Shown piece after piece: positions 1 through 4,886 of a stretch of 8,962 nucleotides of DNA; position 1 is the stretch's first letter, and each line of letters starts with the position of its first letter. The notes beneath the pieces are model-generated. The model saw nothing but the letters and a program-made list of their open reading frames with translations, was not told the origin of the DNA and did not search any database. The stretch covers positions 1 through 8,962 of the forward strand of contig NZ_JAQLEM010000049.1 of assembly GCF_028209885.1 (NCBI RefSeq), read 5' to 3'. The stretch comes from Collinsella aerofaciens. Lineage in GTDB: Bacteria; Actinomycetota; Coriobacteriia; Coriobacteriales; Coriobacteriaceae. A program made the position numbers and the translations under genes.

Positions 1-2
1 TC

Positions 3-83
3 ACCGTATTCCAGGTTCCCGGACGCCGGGCAGACTCGCTTCGGTTCGGGCGCTACACCAACTTTCTCGACACTACCCTTTAG
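3..83 (+). CDS. Possible 3' end of an unidentified gene (5' truncated)
   Basis: The frame beginning at base 3 is open to a TAG at 81-83 and encodes 26 residues that end in GRYTNFLDTTL. Residue mix and codon choice (GAC, CTC, ACC, TTC) look protein-like. A hairpin that could end transcription follows 67 nt after the stop, as expected at a gene end. I do not recognise the family. The other two plus frames are also open over this short stretch, so the call rests on composition and on the terminator. It would belong to the flank rather than to the element with the integrase. Confidence 0.35.
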   Translation, partial: TVFQVPGRRADSLRFGRYTNFLDTTL

Positions 84-150
84 GAGATATGATTTAATGC
101 TACCCCCTACTATTCATCAAGCATCATTGAACACCATATAACTGCAGATA

Positions 151-188
151 AAAGGCCCACTTTGCTTGCGTCCTACTGCTGGGCCTTT
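151..188. terminator. Hairpin, probable intrinsic terminator
   Basis: The arms AAAGGCCCA (151-159) and TGGGCCTTT (180-188) pair perfectly over 9 bp around a 20-nt loop. On the plus strand the second arm ends in TTTC. On the minus strand the stem is followed by TTTTATC. It could end the gene tail at 3-83 or a minus-strand transcript from the right. The long loop makes it weaker than a classical terminator. Confidence 0.5.
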
Positions 189-207
189 CATGAAAATAGG
201 GACACCG

Positions 208-225
208 AGCGCAACGCGTTGCGCT
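208..225. repeat. Perfect 18-bp palindrome
   Basis: AGCGCAACGCGTTGCGCT is identical to its own reverse complement. A continuous palindrome without a loop is better suited to binding a dimeric protein than to forming an RNA hairpin. It lies upstream of the plus-strand transcript inferred at 339-435, so an operator role is possible but unproven. Confidence 0.6.
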
Positions 226-338
226 GAGTCCTGAGGCTGTTGCAATGAAAATGAGAATCAAGGCTTCGATAGCAGGATGACAACGCGGGCACAATTTGAT
301 TTTTGAAATATGGACGAATTCCTCGTCAGGAGGGTAAA

Positions 339-413
339 ATGATGCCGACGGCAGCCCAAGTTGTGATGAGCTGGGCAGAGCCGTTGCTTAACGAAGTTAG
401 GTCATCGTCTTAG
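339..413 (+). CDS. Possible 24-aa peptide, or body of a structured antisense RNA
   Basis: A strong AGGAGGG (328-334) precedes two consecutive ATG codons (339 and 342). The second is better spaced. The frame runs 24 codons to TAG at 411-413. The peptide (MMPTAAQVVMSWAEPLLNEV plus four more residues) matches no family I know. The same bases form a hairpin with arms CGGC-A-GCCCA (349-358) and TGGGC-AGA-GCCG (372-383), and an intrinsic terminator follows at 399-435. The stop codon lies in the terminator loop and overlaps the stop of the minus-strand peptide gene at 410-535. The product may therefore be mainly an RNA antisense to that gene. I see no convincing -35/-10 pair upstream. Confidence 0.3.
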   Translation: MMPTAAQVVMSWAEPLLNEVRSSS

Positions 414-435
414 CGACGGTGGCCTTTCTTTTTGG
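399..435 (+). terminator. Intrinsic terminator for a plus-strand RNA, inside the opposing gene's 3' end
   Basis: Bases 399-409 pair with 415-425 over 11 bp (two G-U pairs) around a 5-nt loop, and the plus strand continues with CTTTCTTTTT. The minus strand has no T-run after the stem, so it works in one direction. It lies within the last codons of the 41-aa minus-strand gene and implies a short plus-strand transcript antisense to that gene's 3' end. Confidence 0.55.
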
Positions 436-535
436 GCTTCGAACCCTGCTTGAGTGCCTTGGAAAGGCCGACAAGGGCCGTGAGGAGCGAGACCATAGCG
501 GTCAGGAGCTTCACGAGCTCGGTGAAATCGGTCAT
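410..535 (-). CDS. 41-aa hydrophobic peptide with Lys/Arg tail (type I toxin-like)
   Basis: ATG at 535-533 follows a near-perfect ribosome binding site (GGAGGTGAT; GGAGG core 548-544) at 8-nt spacing, and the frame ends with TAA at 412-410. The peptide begins MTDFTELVKLLTAMV. A continuous hydrophobic helix covers about residues 7-28, then a strongly basic tail (KPKKKGHRR) ends it. This is the shape of small membrane-acting type I toxins of the Fst, TxpA and BsrG kind, which have one hydrophobic helix and a charged C-terminus. I see no sequence match proving membership. Two contextual features agree: the ribosome binding site is held in a 5' leader hairpin, and a terminated plus-strand RNA converges on the 3' end. 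An extended -10 promoter lies about 65 nt upstream. Alternatives are a holin-like or other small membrane peptide. Confidence 0.6.
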   Translation of the reverse strand: MTDFTELVKLLTAMVSLLTALVGLSKALKQGSKPKKKGHRR

Positions 536-543
536 GGGCATCA

Positions 544-561
544 CCTCCCATCGGATGGAGG
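544..561 (-). promoter_or_regulatory. Leader hairpin masking the ribosome binding site of the 41-aa gene
   Basis: In the minus-strand transcript CCT-CCAT (561-555) pairs with ATGG-G-AGG (551-544), with one bulged G and a CGG/CCG loop. The whole GGAGG is in the stem, so the mRNA should be poorly translated unless the helix is opened. Known type I toxin mRNAs often use this control. Confidence 0.5.
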
Positions 562-598
562 GCTCTGCCCGGCACGAGGACTGCCGACAGCGAGGATG

Positions 599-631
599 AT
601 TTTATCAGAGTGGTTGGCCCTCTCCGATCAA
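599..631 (-). promoter_or_regulatory. Probable promoter of the 41-aa peptide gene
   Basis: On the minus strand TGA-TAAAAT (607-599) is an extended -10 element (TGN followed by a 5/6 match to TATAAT). TTGATC (631-626) may act as a weak -35, though its 21-bp spacing is long. Transcription would begin near 591, giving a leader of about 55 nt that holds the masking hairpin. Confidence 0.45.
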
Positions 632-767
632 TTCACGCTCCTCACCCTCGCGAAGAGTGCGGGCATGGCAGAATCGGCACTAAACGGCAGTGCGTTAGGG
701 CACCGACGACGAGCTTTCAAAACTAGCAAGGCGTATCGCCGTTGCGGTACCGGGATCGGCAAATCTC

Positions 768-796
768 TGGTGTCCCCCGGGCGGACTCGAACCCCC
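768..796 (-). pseudogene. tRNA 3'-end remnant (T-arm, acceptor strand and CCA)
   Basis: Read on the minus strand this is a T-loop TTCGAGT in a GC-rich stem, an acceptor strand and a terminal ACCA. It matches the fragment at 893-921 at nearly every position apart from one inserted T (773) and a few substitutions. No matching 5' acceptor half (GTCCCCC-type) or D-arm lies upstream on the minus strand, so it is not a complete tRNA. It probably marks an older attachment site or a second integration. Confidence 0.5.
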
Positions 797-813
797 GCGG
801 GGAAATTGGTGAC

Positions 814-839
814 GCGGGTGTCGACGGCCCGAATCCGCC
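814..839 (+). repeat. Inverted copy of the tRNA T-arm segment
   Basis: This 26-base stretch is the reverse complement of 905-930 at 24 of 26 positions. The two differences turn the T-loop TT into CC. The arms are 65 nt apart. The similarity stops at both edges, so this is an inverted fragment, not a second gene. It may come from rearrangement between attachment sites, or be a functional inverted repeat beside the attachment core. Confidence 0.6.
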
Positions 840-893
840 GGCGGCCCCCACAAACCAGAAACGGCGCCGCTCTCGCGACGCCGTCATATTCCC

Positions 894-938
894 TGGTGCC
901 CCCGGGCGGATTCGAACCGTCGACACCCGCTTTAGGAG
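894..938 (-). pseudogene. 3' half of tRNA-Arg(CCT); probable attachment site (attL/attR core)
   Basis: On the minus strand this reads, 5' to 3': anticodon loop CTCCTAA (938-932), the 3' anticodon-stem strand AGCGG, a variable loop, a T-arm with loop TTCGAAT, acceptor strand CGGGGGC, then ACCA (897-894). U33 and a purine at 37 fit, and the anticodon is CCT. Bases 5' of the loop (right of 938) do not pair with AGCGG and do not look like tRNA, so similarity stops at the loop. That is where many tyrosine integrases exchange strands. The integrase starts 237 bp to the right. On this reading the element lies rightward and the intact tRNA-Arg gene is at its far end, outside the window. Confidence 0.6.
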
Positions 939-960
939 GTCATGGTCATTTACCTTACCT

Positions 961-980
961 GGGCAAATGCAATTTTGCCC
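961..980. repeat. Short perfect hairpin in AT-rich integrase upstream region
   Basis: GGGCAAA (961-967) and TTTGCCC (974-980) pair over 7 bp with a 6-nt loop, followed by the AT tract TATTATATATATT. It lies just inside the element from the presumed crossover, where integrase arm sites or accessory protein sites are common. Apart from this and the promoter at 1014-1041 I see nothing coding between 939 and 1174. Confidence 0.4.
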
Positions 981-1013
981 TATTATATATATTCGCAGGT
1001 AGATTAGCTGTTT

Positions 1014-1041
1014 TTGAGTTTCTGCTGGTTCTTATTAGAAT
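1014..1041 (+). promoter_or_regulatory. Probable integrase promoter
   Basis: TTGAGT (1014-1019) and TAGAAT (1036-1041, 5/6 match to TATAAT) are separated by 16 bp in an AT-rich stretch. Transcription would start near 1048, leaving a leader of about 125 nt that carries both large hairpins at 1056-1099 and 1102-1156 before the TTG start at 1175. Confidence 0.5.
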
Positions 1042-1055
1042 TCTATTTCACCTCT

Positions 1056-1099
1056 TTTTCACCCCTAGCAGTTGCGTTTACGGCTTGCAGGGGTGAAAA
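1056..1099. repeat. Leader hairpin 1 upstream of integrase
   Basis: TTTTCACCCCT (1056-1066) and AGGGGTGAAAA (1089-1099) pair perfectly over 11 bp. The stem continues with GCA/TGC (1068-1070 with 1086-1088) past one bulged A. No T-run follows on the plus strand, so it is not a terminator in the integrase direction. It may be an operator, a recombinase arm site or an RNA control element. Confidence 0.55.
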
Positions 1100-1101
1100 G
1101 T

Positions 1102-1156
1102 TTACGTTAGGCTCGGGGCCGAGGCCCTCAAAGCCCCGGCCCCGAGCCTAACGTAA
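1102..1156. repeat. Leader hairpin 2: 20-bp perfect inverted repeat just before the integrase
   Basis: Bases 1102-1121 and 1137-1156 are exact reverse complements over 20 bp. A 15-nt middle can add three more pairs (1123-1125 with 1133-1135). The stem ends 7 nt before the ribosome binding site GGAGG (1164-1168). Such a stable structure could control translation or integrase level, stall polymerase, or bind a dimeric repressor. No T-tract follows it on either strand. Confidence 0.65.
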
Positions 1157-1174
1157 TCCCCTTGGAGGACACTT

Positions 1175-2473
1175 TTGGAAACCAGAATCAAACCAACCGC
1201 AAAGGGAACATCTGAGCCCATCAAGGGAAAGCCCGGCTCATTCAAGATTTACTTCTCTCTTGGGAGAGACCCGAACTCCGGAAAGAACGGCAGCAAAGTT
1301 AAGTATCTCAAAACACCCAAGAGGACCATCCATTGCAAGAGCAAGAACCCGAAGAACTGGCCTAGCGAAGTCGCAAACGCTCTCAACGAGTACCGCGAGG
1401 AACTTGAGAGCTATGAACCATCTAGAGATGCTCCGAGCACCGTAGCGGCATATGCCGAATCCTTCCACGTGCTCCGAGAGAGCTCATTCGGCTCCCCTCT
1501 CTCATATGAGCGAGAGGGATACGACGTGCGACACATACGCGAACTGTTCGAAGACGTGCCCCTAGCCGACCTGAGGCCCGACGATGTTAAACGCGCCTAC
1601 GCTGAGGCCCGTTCAAATGGAAGGTTCACCGACGCCGAGATCCGTCGCATTCACGTCAAGCTTAAGCAGGTCATGCAAGATGCCCTTGAGAACGAACTGA
1701 TTGGCCGCAATCCTTGCATCGGCATAAAGCTGCCGAAACCGGACCTGCGAGCACGAAACTTTCTCCCTCCCGATGAGCTCCCAAGATTCACTGAGTGCTT
1801 GCTTTCCGAGCCGATGGGGCCCATGACCGTCTGCACCATGCTTATATTTCACCTCGGGCTGAGGAAAGGCGAGGCTTTAGGGCTCAGCTGGCTCGATTAC
1901 GACCCCGAAGCCATGGAGCTCCGAATCGTCCGGCAGTACACCAGCGACAAGACCTTGAGGCCCCCGAAATCGGAGATGAGCAGACGCATTCTCTCCATAG
2001 ACAAAGCTCTGACCGAGTATTTAGACAAGTGGAAGACTATGCAGCGCGACATATTCAGACGTCGCGGGTTGGAACAAAAGGATACCGACCCCATCGTCCA
2101 CGCATTCAGCGTTGGAAAGGATGCCGACGGTTTCCGCAGCATAAGCGTCACCAGACCAAGCGGGCACAACTACTCTCGATGGTTTAGGGACTTCTGCGTC
2201 GATAACGGCTATGGGACTTATAGCGATGTGACGAAGCAGTTCATGCGAGACGGCAAGCTTCATACGCGCGGCACTGGTTACTCAGGACTTGTTCCCCATG
2301 GCCTCCGTCACACCGCCGCGACCGCTCTCGTGGCGAGCAACGTCGATTTAAAGACCGTTCAGGCGCGAATGGGCCATGCCTCCGCAAGCACAACGGCTAA
2401 TTTCTACACCCATGCAATCAGGGCCAATGACCGAAACGCAGCAGAAGTCTTTGAATTGCTGTCATCTAAGTAA
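1175..2473 (+). CDS. int: Tyrosine site-specific recombinase (integrase)
   Basis: The 432-aa product has the fold order of phage/ICE integrases: a basic N-terminal arm-binding region (about 1-60), a core-binding helical domain (about 85-170) and a C-terminal catalytic domain (about 190-432). Visible catalytic residues are Arg230 in HLGLRKGEALGLSW, His375 and Arg378 in HGLRH, His401 in MGHASASTT and the nucleophile Tyr411 in NFYTHA. The start is TTG at 1175, chosen because GGAGG (1164-1168) is 6 nt upstream and no ATG fits. It would cut and rejoin DNA at the tRNA-Arg site 240 bp to its left, inserting and excising the element. Its GC content looks lower than that of the transfer operon. Two large hairpins in the leader suggest regulated expression. 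Family assignment is secure; target assignment is inference. Confidence 0.95.
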   Translation: METRIKPTAKGTSEPIKGKPGSFKIYFSLGRDPNSGKNGSKVKYLKTPKRTIHCKSKNPKNWPSEVANALNEYREELESYEPSRDAPSTVAAYAESFHVLRESSFGSPLSYEREGYDVRHIRELFEDVPLADLRPDDVKRAYAEARSNGRFTDAEIRRIHVKLKQVMQDALENELIGRNPCIGIKLPKPDLRARNFLPPDELPRFTECLLSEPMGPMTVCTMLIFHLGLRKGEALGLSWLDYDPEAMELRIVRQYTSDKTLRPPKSEMSRRILSIDKALTEYLDKWKTMQRDIFRRRGLEQKDTDPIVHAFSVGKDADGFRSISVTRPSGHNYSRWFRDFCVDNGYGTYSDVTKQFMRDGKLHTRGTGYSGLVPHGLRHTAATALVASNVDLKTVQARMGHASASTTANFYTHAIRANDRNAAEVFELLSSK

Positions 2474-2545
2474 TGGCTAGTTTACCTCGATGTTCACTAT
2501 CTCTTCATACGGTGGGCTACTACTAGGGCTACATGCGCCGTCTGA

Positions 2546-2554
2546 TGGTATGAT
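2546..2554 (+). promoter_or_regulatory. Extended -10 promoter for the 2586 gene
   Basis: TGG-TATGAT (2546-2554) is an extended -10 element (TGN plus a 5/6 match to TATAAT). No good -35 lies 16-18 bp upstream. It predicts a start near 2561 and a leader of about 25 nt with the ribosome binding site GGAGGTGA. Confidence 0.5.
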
Positions 2555-2585
2555 GATTGCAGACAAACGATTGGAGGTGAATAAA

Positions 2586-3314
2586 ATGGTCTATAAGAAG
2601 AAGGCCGAGAAGCGTATCCGCATACCCGAAAACCTCAAGACCCCCTTCTCACAGATGGTCTCCGACGAGGCTTACCTTCGAGCGACCGATGAGTCAAAAG
2701 CCATTATCGGCCTTGTCTTTGACGAGGTGCTTCCCTCCCCGGCATTTCCGAGGGACAGGATGCTCGACGTCTACAGCGGTAGTGGTCTGTTTGCGAGCGT
2801 CTCGGACGTTCTGCGTTCGAACGTCACTGGCGCGACGGGAACCGTCGCCCACGGCGGCTATAAGCCCATTGTCGAGTTCGGTTTCGAGCTAATCCACGAG
2901 AGGCGTTGTGAGACCGCGCTCTTTACCAGCGCGATGGACATGCCGCACCTTCGCCGCTGCTTTGATTCCGTCATTGACTTTATGGAGCACAAGGTTCCGC
3001 GCGATCCCTCAGACCCCTTTGTCGATTACGAGACCGACAGGGCGGTGAAGTACGGCCGCGCCCTGATGGACGAGGCGTCCACCAACTATAACCGCGCCCC
3101 CGTTGTGGCGCTCGTGCGCTTCGCCATCGAATATTTTGACGAAATCGGCCAGCTGAACGCGACATGCGCCTATCTCGCCGACGCCTTCTCCGCGCTCGAA
3201 GAGAGCGTCACGACCTCTGCCGCAGACTGCGGCAACCAGCACGTACTCCCGGATACCCCGGAGTTGCGTCGCAAATGGAGCAGTCTTCTTGAAGAGGTTT
3301 GTTCCGACTGGTAA
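2586..3314 (+). CDS. Unrecognised 242-aa protein
   Basis: I do not recognise this family. ATG at 2586 is chosen because GGAGGTGA (2573-2580) sits 5 nt upstream and an extended -10 element at 2546 would place the transcript start after the alternative in-frame ATG at 2490. The product begins with a basic stretch (MVYKKKAEKRIRIP), then mostly helical, mixed-charge sequence with no signal peptide, membrane segment, P-loop, Cys cluster or repeats. It looks like a soluble cytoplasmic protein. The C-terminal third (about 165-242) is rich in helix formers and acidic residues. It is transcribed toward the transfer operon and lies between integrase and the winged-helix gene, a usual place for regulatory or replication genes. 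That is context only. Confidence 0.85.
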   Translation: MVYKKKAEKRIRIPENLKTPFSQMVSDEAYLRATDESKAIIGLVFDEVLPSPAFPRDRMLDVYSGSGLFASVSDVLRSNVTGATGTVAHGGYKPIVEFGFELIHERRCETALFTSAMDMPHLRRCFDSVIDFMEHKVPRDPSDPFVDYETDRAVKYGRALMDEASTNYNRAPVVALVRFAIEYFDEIGQLNATCAYLADAFSALEESVTTSAADCGNQHVLPDTPELRRKWSSLLEEVCSDW

Positions 3315-3317
3315 TAA
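3289..3317 (+). promoter_or_regulatory. Candidate promoter of the transfer operon
   Basis: TTGAAG (3289-3294) and TAATAA (3312-3317) are separated by 17 bp, and a TGG just before the -10 gives an extended -10 context. It overlaps the end of the 242-aa gene and its double stop TAATAA. The -10 match is weak (3/6), so the operon may instead be read through from the gene upstream. I see no terminator between 3315 and 3393. Confidence 0.3.
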
Positions 3318-3393
3318 AAAACGGCACCCGACTCCCCTCTCTTAGTCGCCAAACCTCGAAGAGGAGCCGAGCACCCCAAACAAGGAGTTTATC

Positions 3394-3636
3394 ATGCATC
3401 TTGCAGATGACCCCAAGGTTGACGCCATTTCCGCAGGCATCAACCTTCGTCGCACTGGTCCCAAGCGTATCTTGAGCCGTCTCGATGTTCAGATTCTCAC
3501 CGGCATTGGCCAGTCGAGCGCCATTAAGCTCATGAAGTCGACGCACCATTGCTTCCGCATCGCCAACCAGTATTTTGTCATGGAAGAAGACCTCATCGCC
3601 TATTTCAGGACTTTGGCTGAAGAGGCGAACGAGTAA
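3394..3636 (+). CDS. Small winged-helix DNA-binding protein (excisionase/MerR-like)
   Basis: The 80-aa product has a helix-turn-helix plus wing over about residues 26-75: ILSRLDVQILTGIGQSSAIK fits helix, turn and recognition helix, and YFVMEEDLIAYFRTL fits the wing strand and the closing helix seen in excisionase-type proteins. AAGGAG (3382-3387) precedes the ATG at 3394 by 6 nt. Its TAA overlaps the next gene's ATG (TAATG), so the two are translationally coupled. It may be the recombination directionality factor (Xis) paired with the integrase, or a repressor/activator of the transfer operon it heads. Position in the operon slightly favours a role in transfer or replication initiation. The fold call is good; the role is open. 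Confidence 0.8.
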   Translation: MHLADDPKVDAISAGINLRRTGPKRILSRLDVQILTGIGQSSAIKLMKSTHHCFRIANQYFVMEEDLIAYFRTLAEEANE

Positions 3637-4532
3637 TGCAGTGCCCGGCCCCCAACCCTCTCGTTTTCGAATCCGATAGGCTCGATGAGCACCTCAGCGC
3701 CCTTAGGGGTGACCAACCTATCGCCCTCTTCGGGCTCAAGGCCCTTAACGACATCCTCGGCGGAGTCCATCCCGGGCTCAATTATGCCATCGGCACCGGT
3801 CCCGGCAGGGGCAAGACGACCTTGGCCTTGCAGGAGGCCGACAAGCTTGCGAACGACAGTCACCCAGTAATCTATGTCTCCGCCGAGCTTCCCGCGCATA
3901 AGCTCTTGGAGAAGAGCCTTGCACGACTCAGCGGAGGCAAGCTTGCCCTTTCCGAGGTCGCGGACGCGGCGGCGGCAGACCATCCCAAGCACGAGGCCTT
4001 CGAGGCTGCTCTCGACAGGTATCGCAGCTGTATCGCCCCGAATCTCTGTATTACCGGCCCGTTGAACACCGTTGAACTCTCGAACCTCGTTGGGCTGATA
4101 GCACGTGAGCGCAACGAGGCCCCTATCGTTTTCATCGACTATCTCCAACTCCTCGCCTGCGGTATCACGGCGGGACAGCAGTTCATCGACGAGCGCTTGG
4201 CAATCACAGCGTGCGTAAAGGGCTTGCGCGAAATATCAAACCTCTACGGCTCGCCAGTCATCGCCCTGAGCTCGACCACGCGCGAGTCCTACAAGTCTGG
4301 CAAGTCGAGCAAGCCCAACCTCGGCATGTTCGGCGGCTCTTCGACGGTCGAGTACAGCTTCGACTCCGTTCTTTTTCTTGCCGACGATGACGGAAAACCC
4401 GACTTCCCTTTTGAGGCCCCCGCGAGCGGCACCCCGCTCAAGCTCGTTGCCCTCAAGAATCGCTACGGCACGTTAGGCGAAGCTCGGCTCGACTTCGACG
4501 GAGCCCACGCTACCTTCCTCGATAGGGGCTAG
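3636..4532 (+). CDS. RecA-fold hexameric helicase, DnaB C-domain/RepA-like
   Basis: The 298-aa product matches the ATPase domain of replicative helicases. Walker A is GTGPGRGKTT (residues 53-62, Lys60). Walker B is IVFIDYLQLL (Asp168), the sequence typical of DnaB. SSTTRESYKSG and FGGSSTVEYSFDSVLFL match the sensor and flanking motifs, and LKNRYGTLGEARLDFDG matches the Arg-finger segment near the C-terminus. DnaB is normally about 450 aa, and the N-terminal primase-interaction domain is absent here. Size and domain content are closer to plasmid RepA helicases of the RSF1010 type (about 280 aa). It would unwind element DNA at the relaxosome or during replication of the excised or transferred form. 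It is coupled to the winged-helix gene upstream, and MobC starts 3 nt after its stop. A RadA-like ATPase is less likely given the Walker B context. Confidence 0.85.
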   Translation: MQCPAPNPLVFESDRLDEHLSALRGDQPIALFGLKALNDILGGVHPGLNYAIGTGPGRGKTTLALQEADKLANDSHPVIYVSAELPAHKLLEKSLARLSGGKLALSEVADAAAADHPKHEAFEAALDRYRSCIAPNLCITGPLNTVELSNLVGLIARERNEAPIVFIDYLQLLACGITAGQQFIDERLAITACVKGLREISNLYGSPVIALSSTTRESYKSGKSSKPNLGMFGGSSTVEYSFDSVLFLADDDGKPDFPFEAPASGTPLKLVALKNRYGTLGEARLDFDGAHATFLDRG

Positions 4533-4535
4533 GCG

Positions 4536-4886
4536 ATGCGCGGCACTAGCAGGACCGCGCATATCAACGTTCGTATGACCGATGGAGAGCGGGCCGAAAT
4601 CGTGGCCCGCTCTTCCTCTTTCGGCATGCCCCCATCAACGTTTTTGCGCGAGGCCGCCCTCCGAATCGGCGAGAAGCCCGTCAAGGTCGCCGACGAGTCG
4701 ACCCTCCGGCAAATGCTCGTCGAGATGAAGCGGCAGGGCAACAACCTCAACCAATCTATGCGCTCCATAAACGCCTATGGCATCGACCGGCAAACGGCCG
4801 TCCAGCTTGAAAACGCCGTCCAGTTGATATCGAGCACAGCTTCCGAACTCTCAACCCTTCTGTCGAAAGCAAAGGAGCGGCTATGA
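4536..4886 (+). CDS. mobC: MobC-like relaxosome accessory protein
   Basis: The 116-aa product starts with a ribbon-helix-helix-like segment (about 7-45: AHINVRMTDGERAEIVAR, then a helix through FLREAALRIG). It continues with the motif KRQGNNLNQSMRSIN (about 69-83) characteristic of MobC-family mobilization proteins, and ends in a helical segment that may be a coiled coil. MobC proteins bind the origin of transfer, help melt the nick site and recruit the relaxase. Start ATG at 4536 lies 3 nt after the helicase stop without a strong binding site of its own, so coupled translation is likely. Its TGA overlaps the next ATG (ATGA at 4883-4886). Family call is strong from the GNNLNQ motif and the neighbours. 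Confidence 0.85.
   Translation: MRGTSRTAHINVRMTDGERAEIVARSSSFGMPPSTFLREAALRIGEKPVKVADESTLRQMLVEMKRQGNNLNQSMRSINAYGIDRQTAVQLENAVQLISSTASELSTLLSKAKERL

Noticed and set aside
272..280. TCATCCTGC on the minus strand as a nick site
   Set aside because: It matches the MOBP nick consensus, but about one such match is expected by chance in 9 kb. It lacks an adjacent inverted repeat and lies outside the element.
310..342. 10-codon frame MDEFLVRRVK with ATGA overlap to the next ATG
   Set aside because: No ribosome binding site upstream; the overlap is explained by the AGGAGGG and ATG of the following frame.
768..858. A second complete minus-strand tRNA gene
   Set aside because: The 3' end looks like tRNA but no complementary 5' acceptor strand, D-arm or valid anticodon loop can be placed, so it is only a remnant.
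419..1096. Long plus-strand open frame across the tRNA fragments
   Set aside because: No ribosome binding site; it crosses the opposing 41-aa gene, the tRNA remnants and the AT-rich integrase promoter, and its composition changes with each. It is a chance open frame.
2490..2585. N-terminal extension of the 242-aa protein from the ATG at 2490
   Set aside because: It would start upstream of the extended -10 promoter and lacks a ribosome binding site, whereas 2586 has both a promoter and GGAGGTGA.
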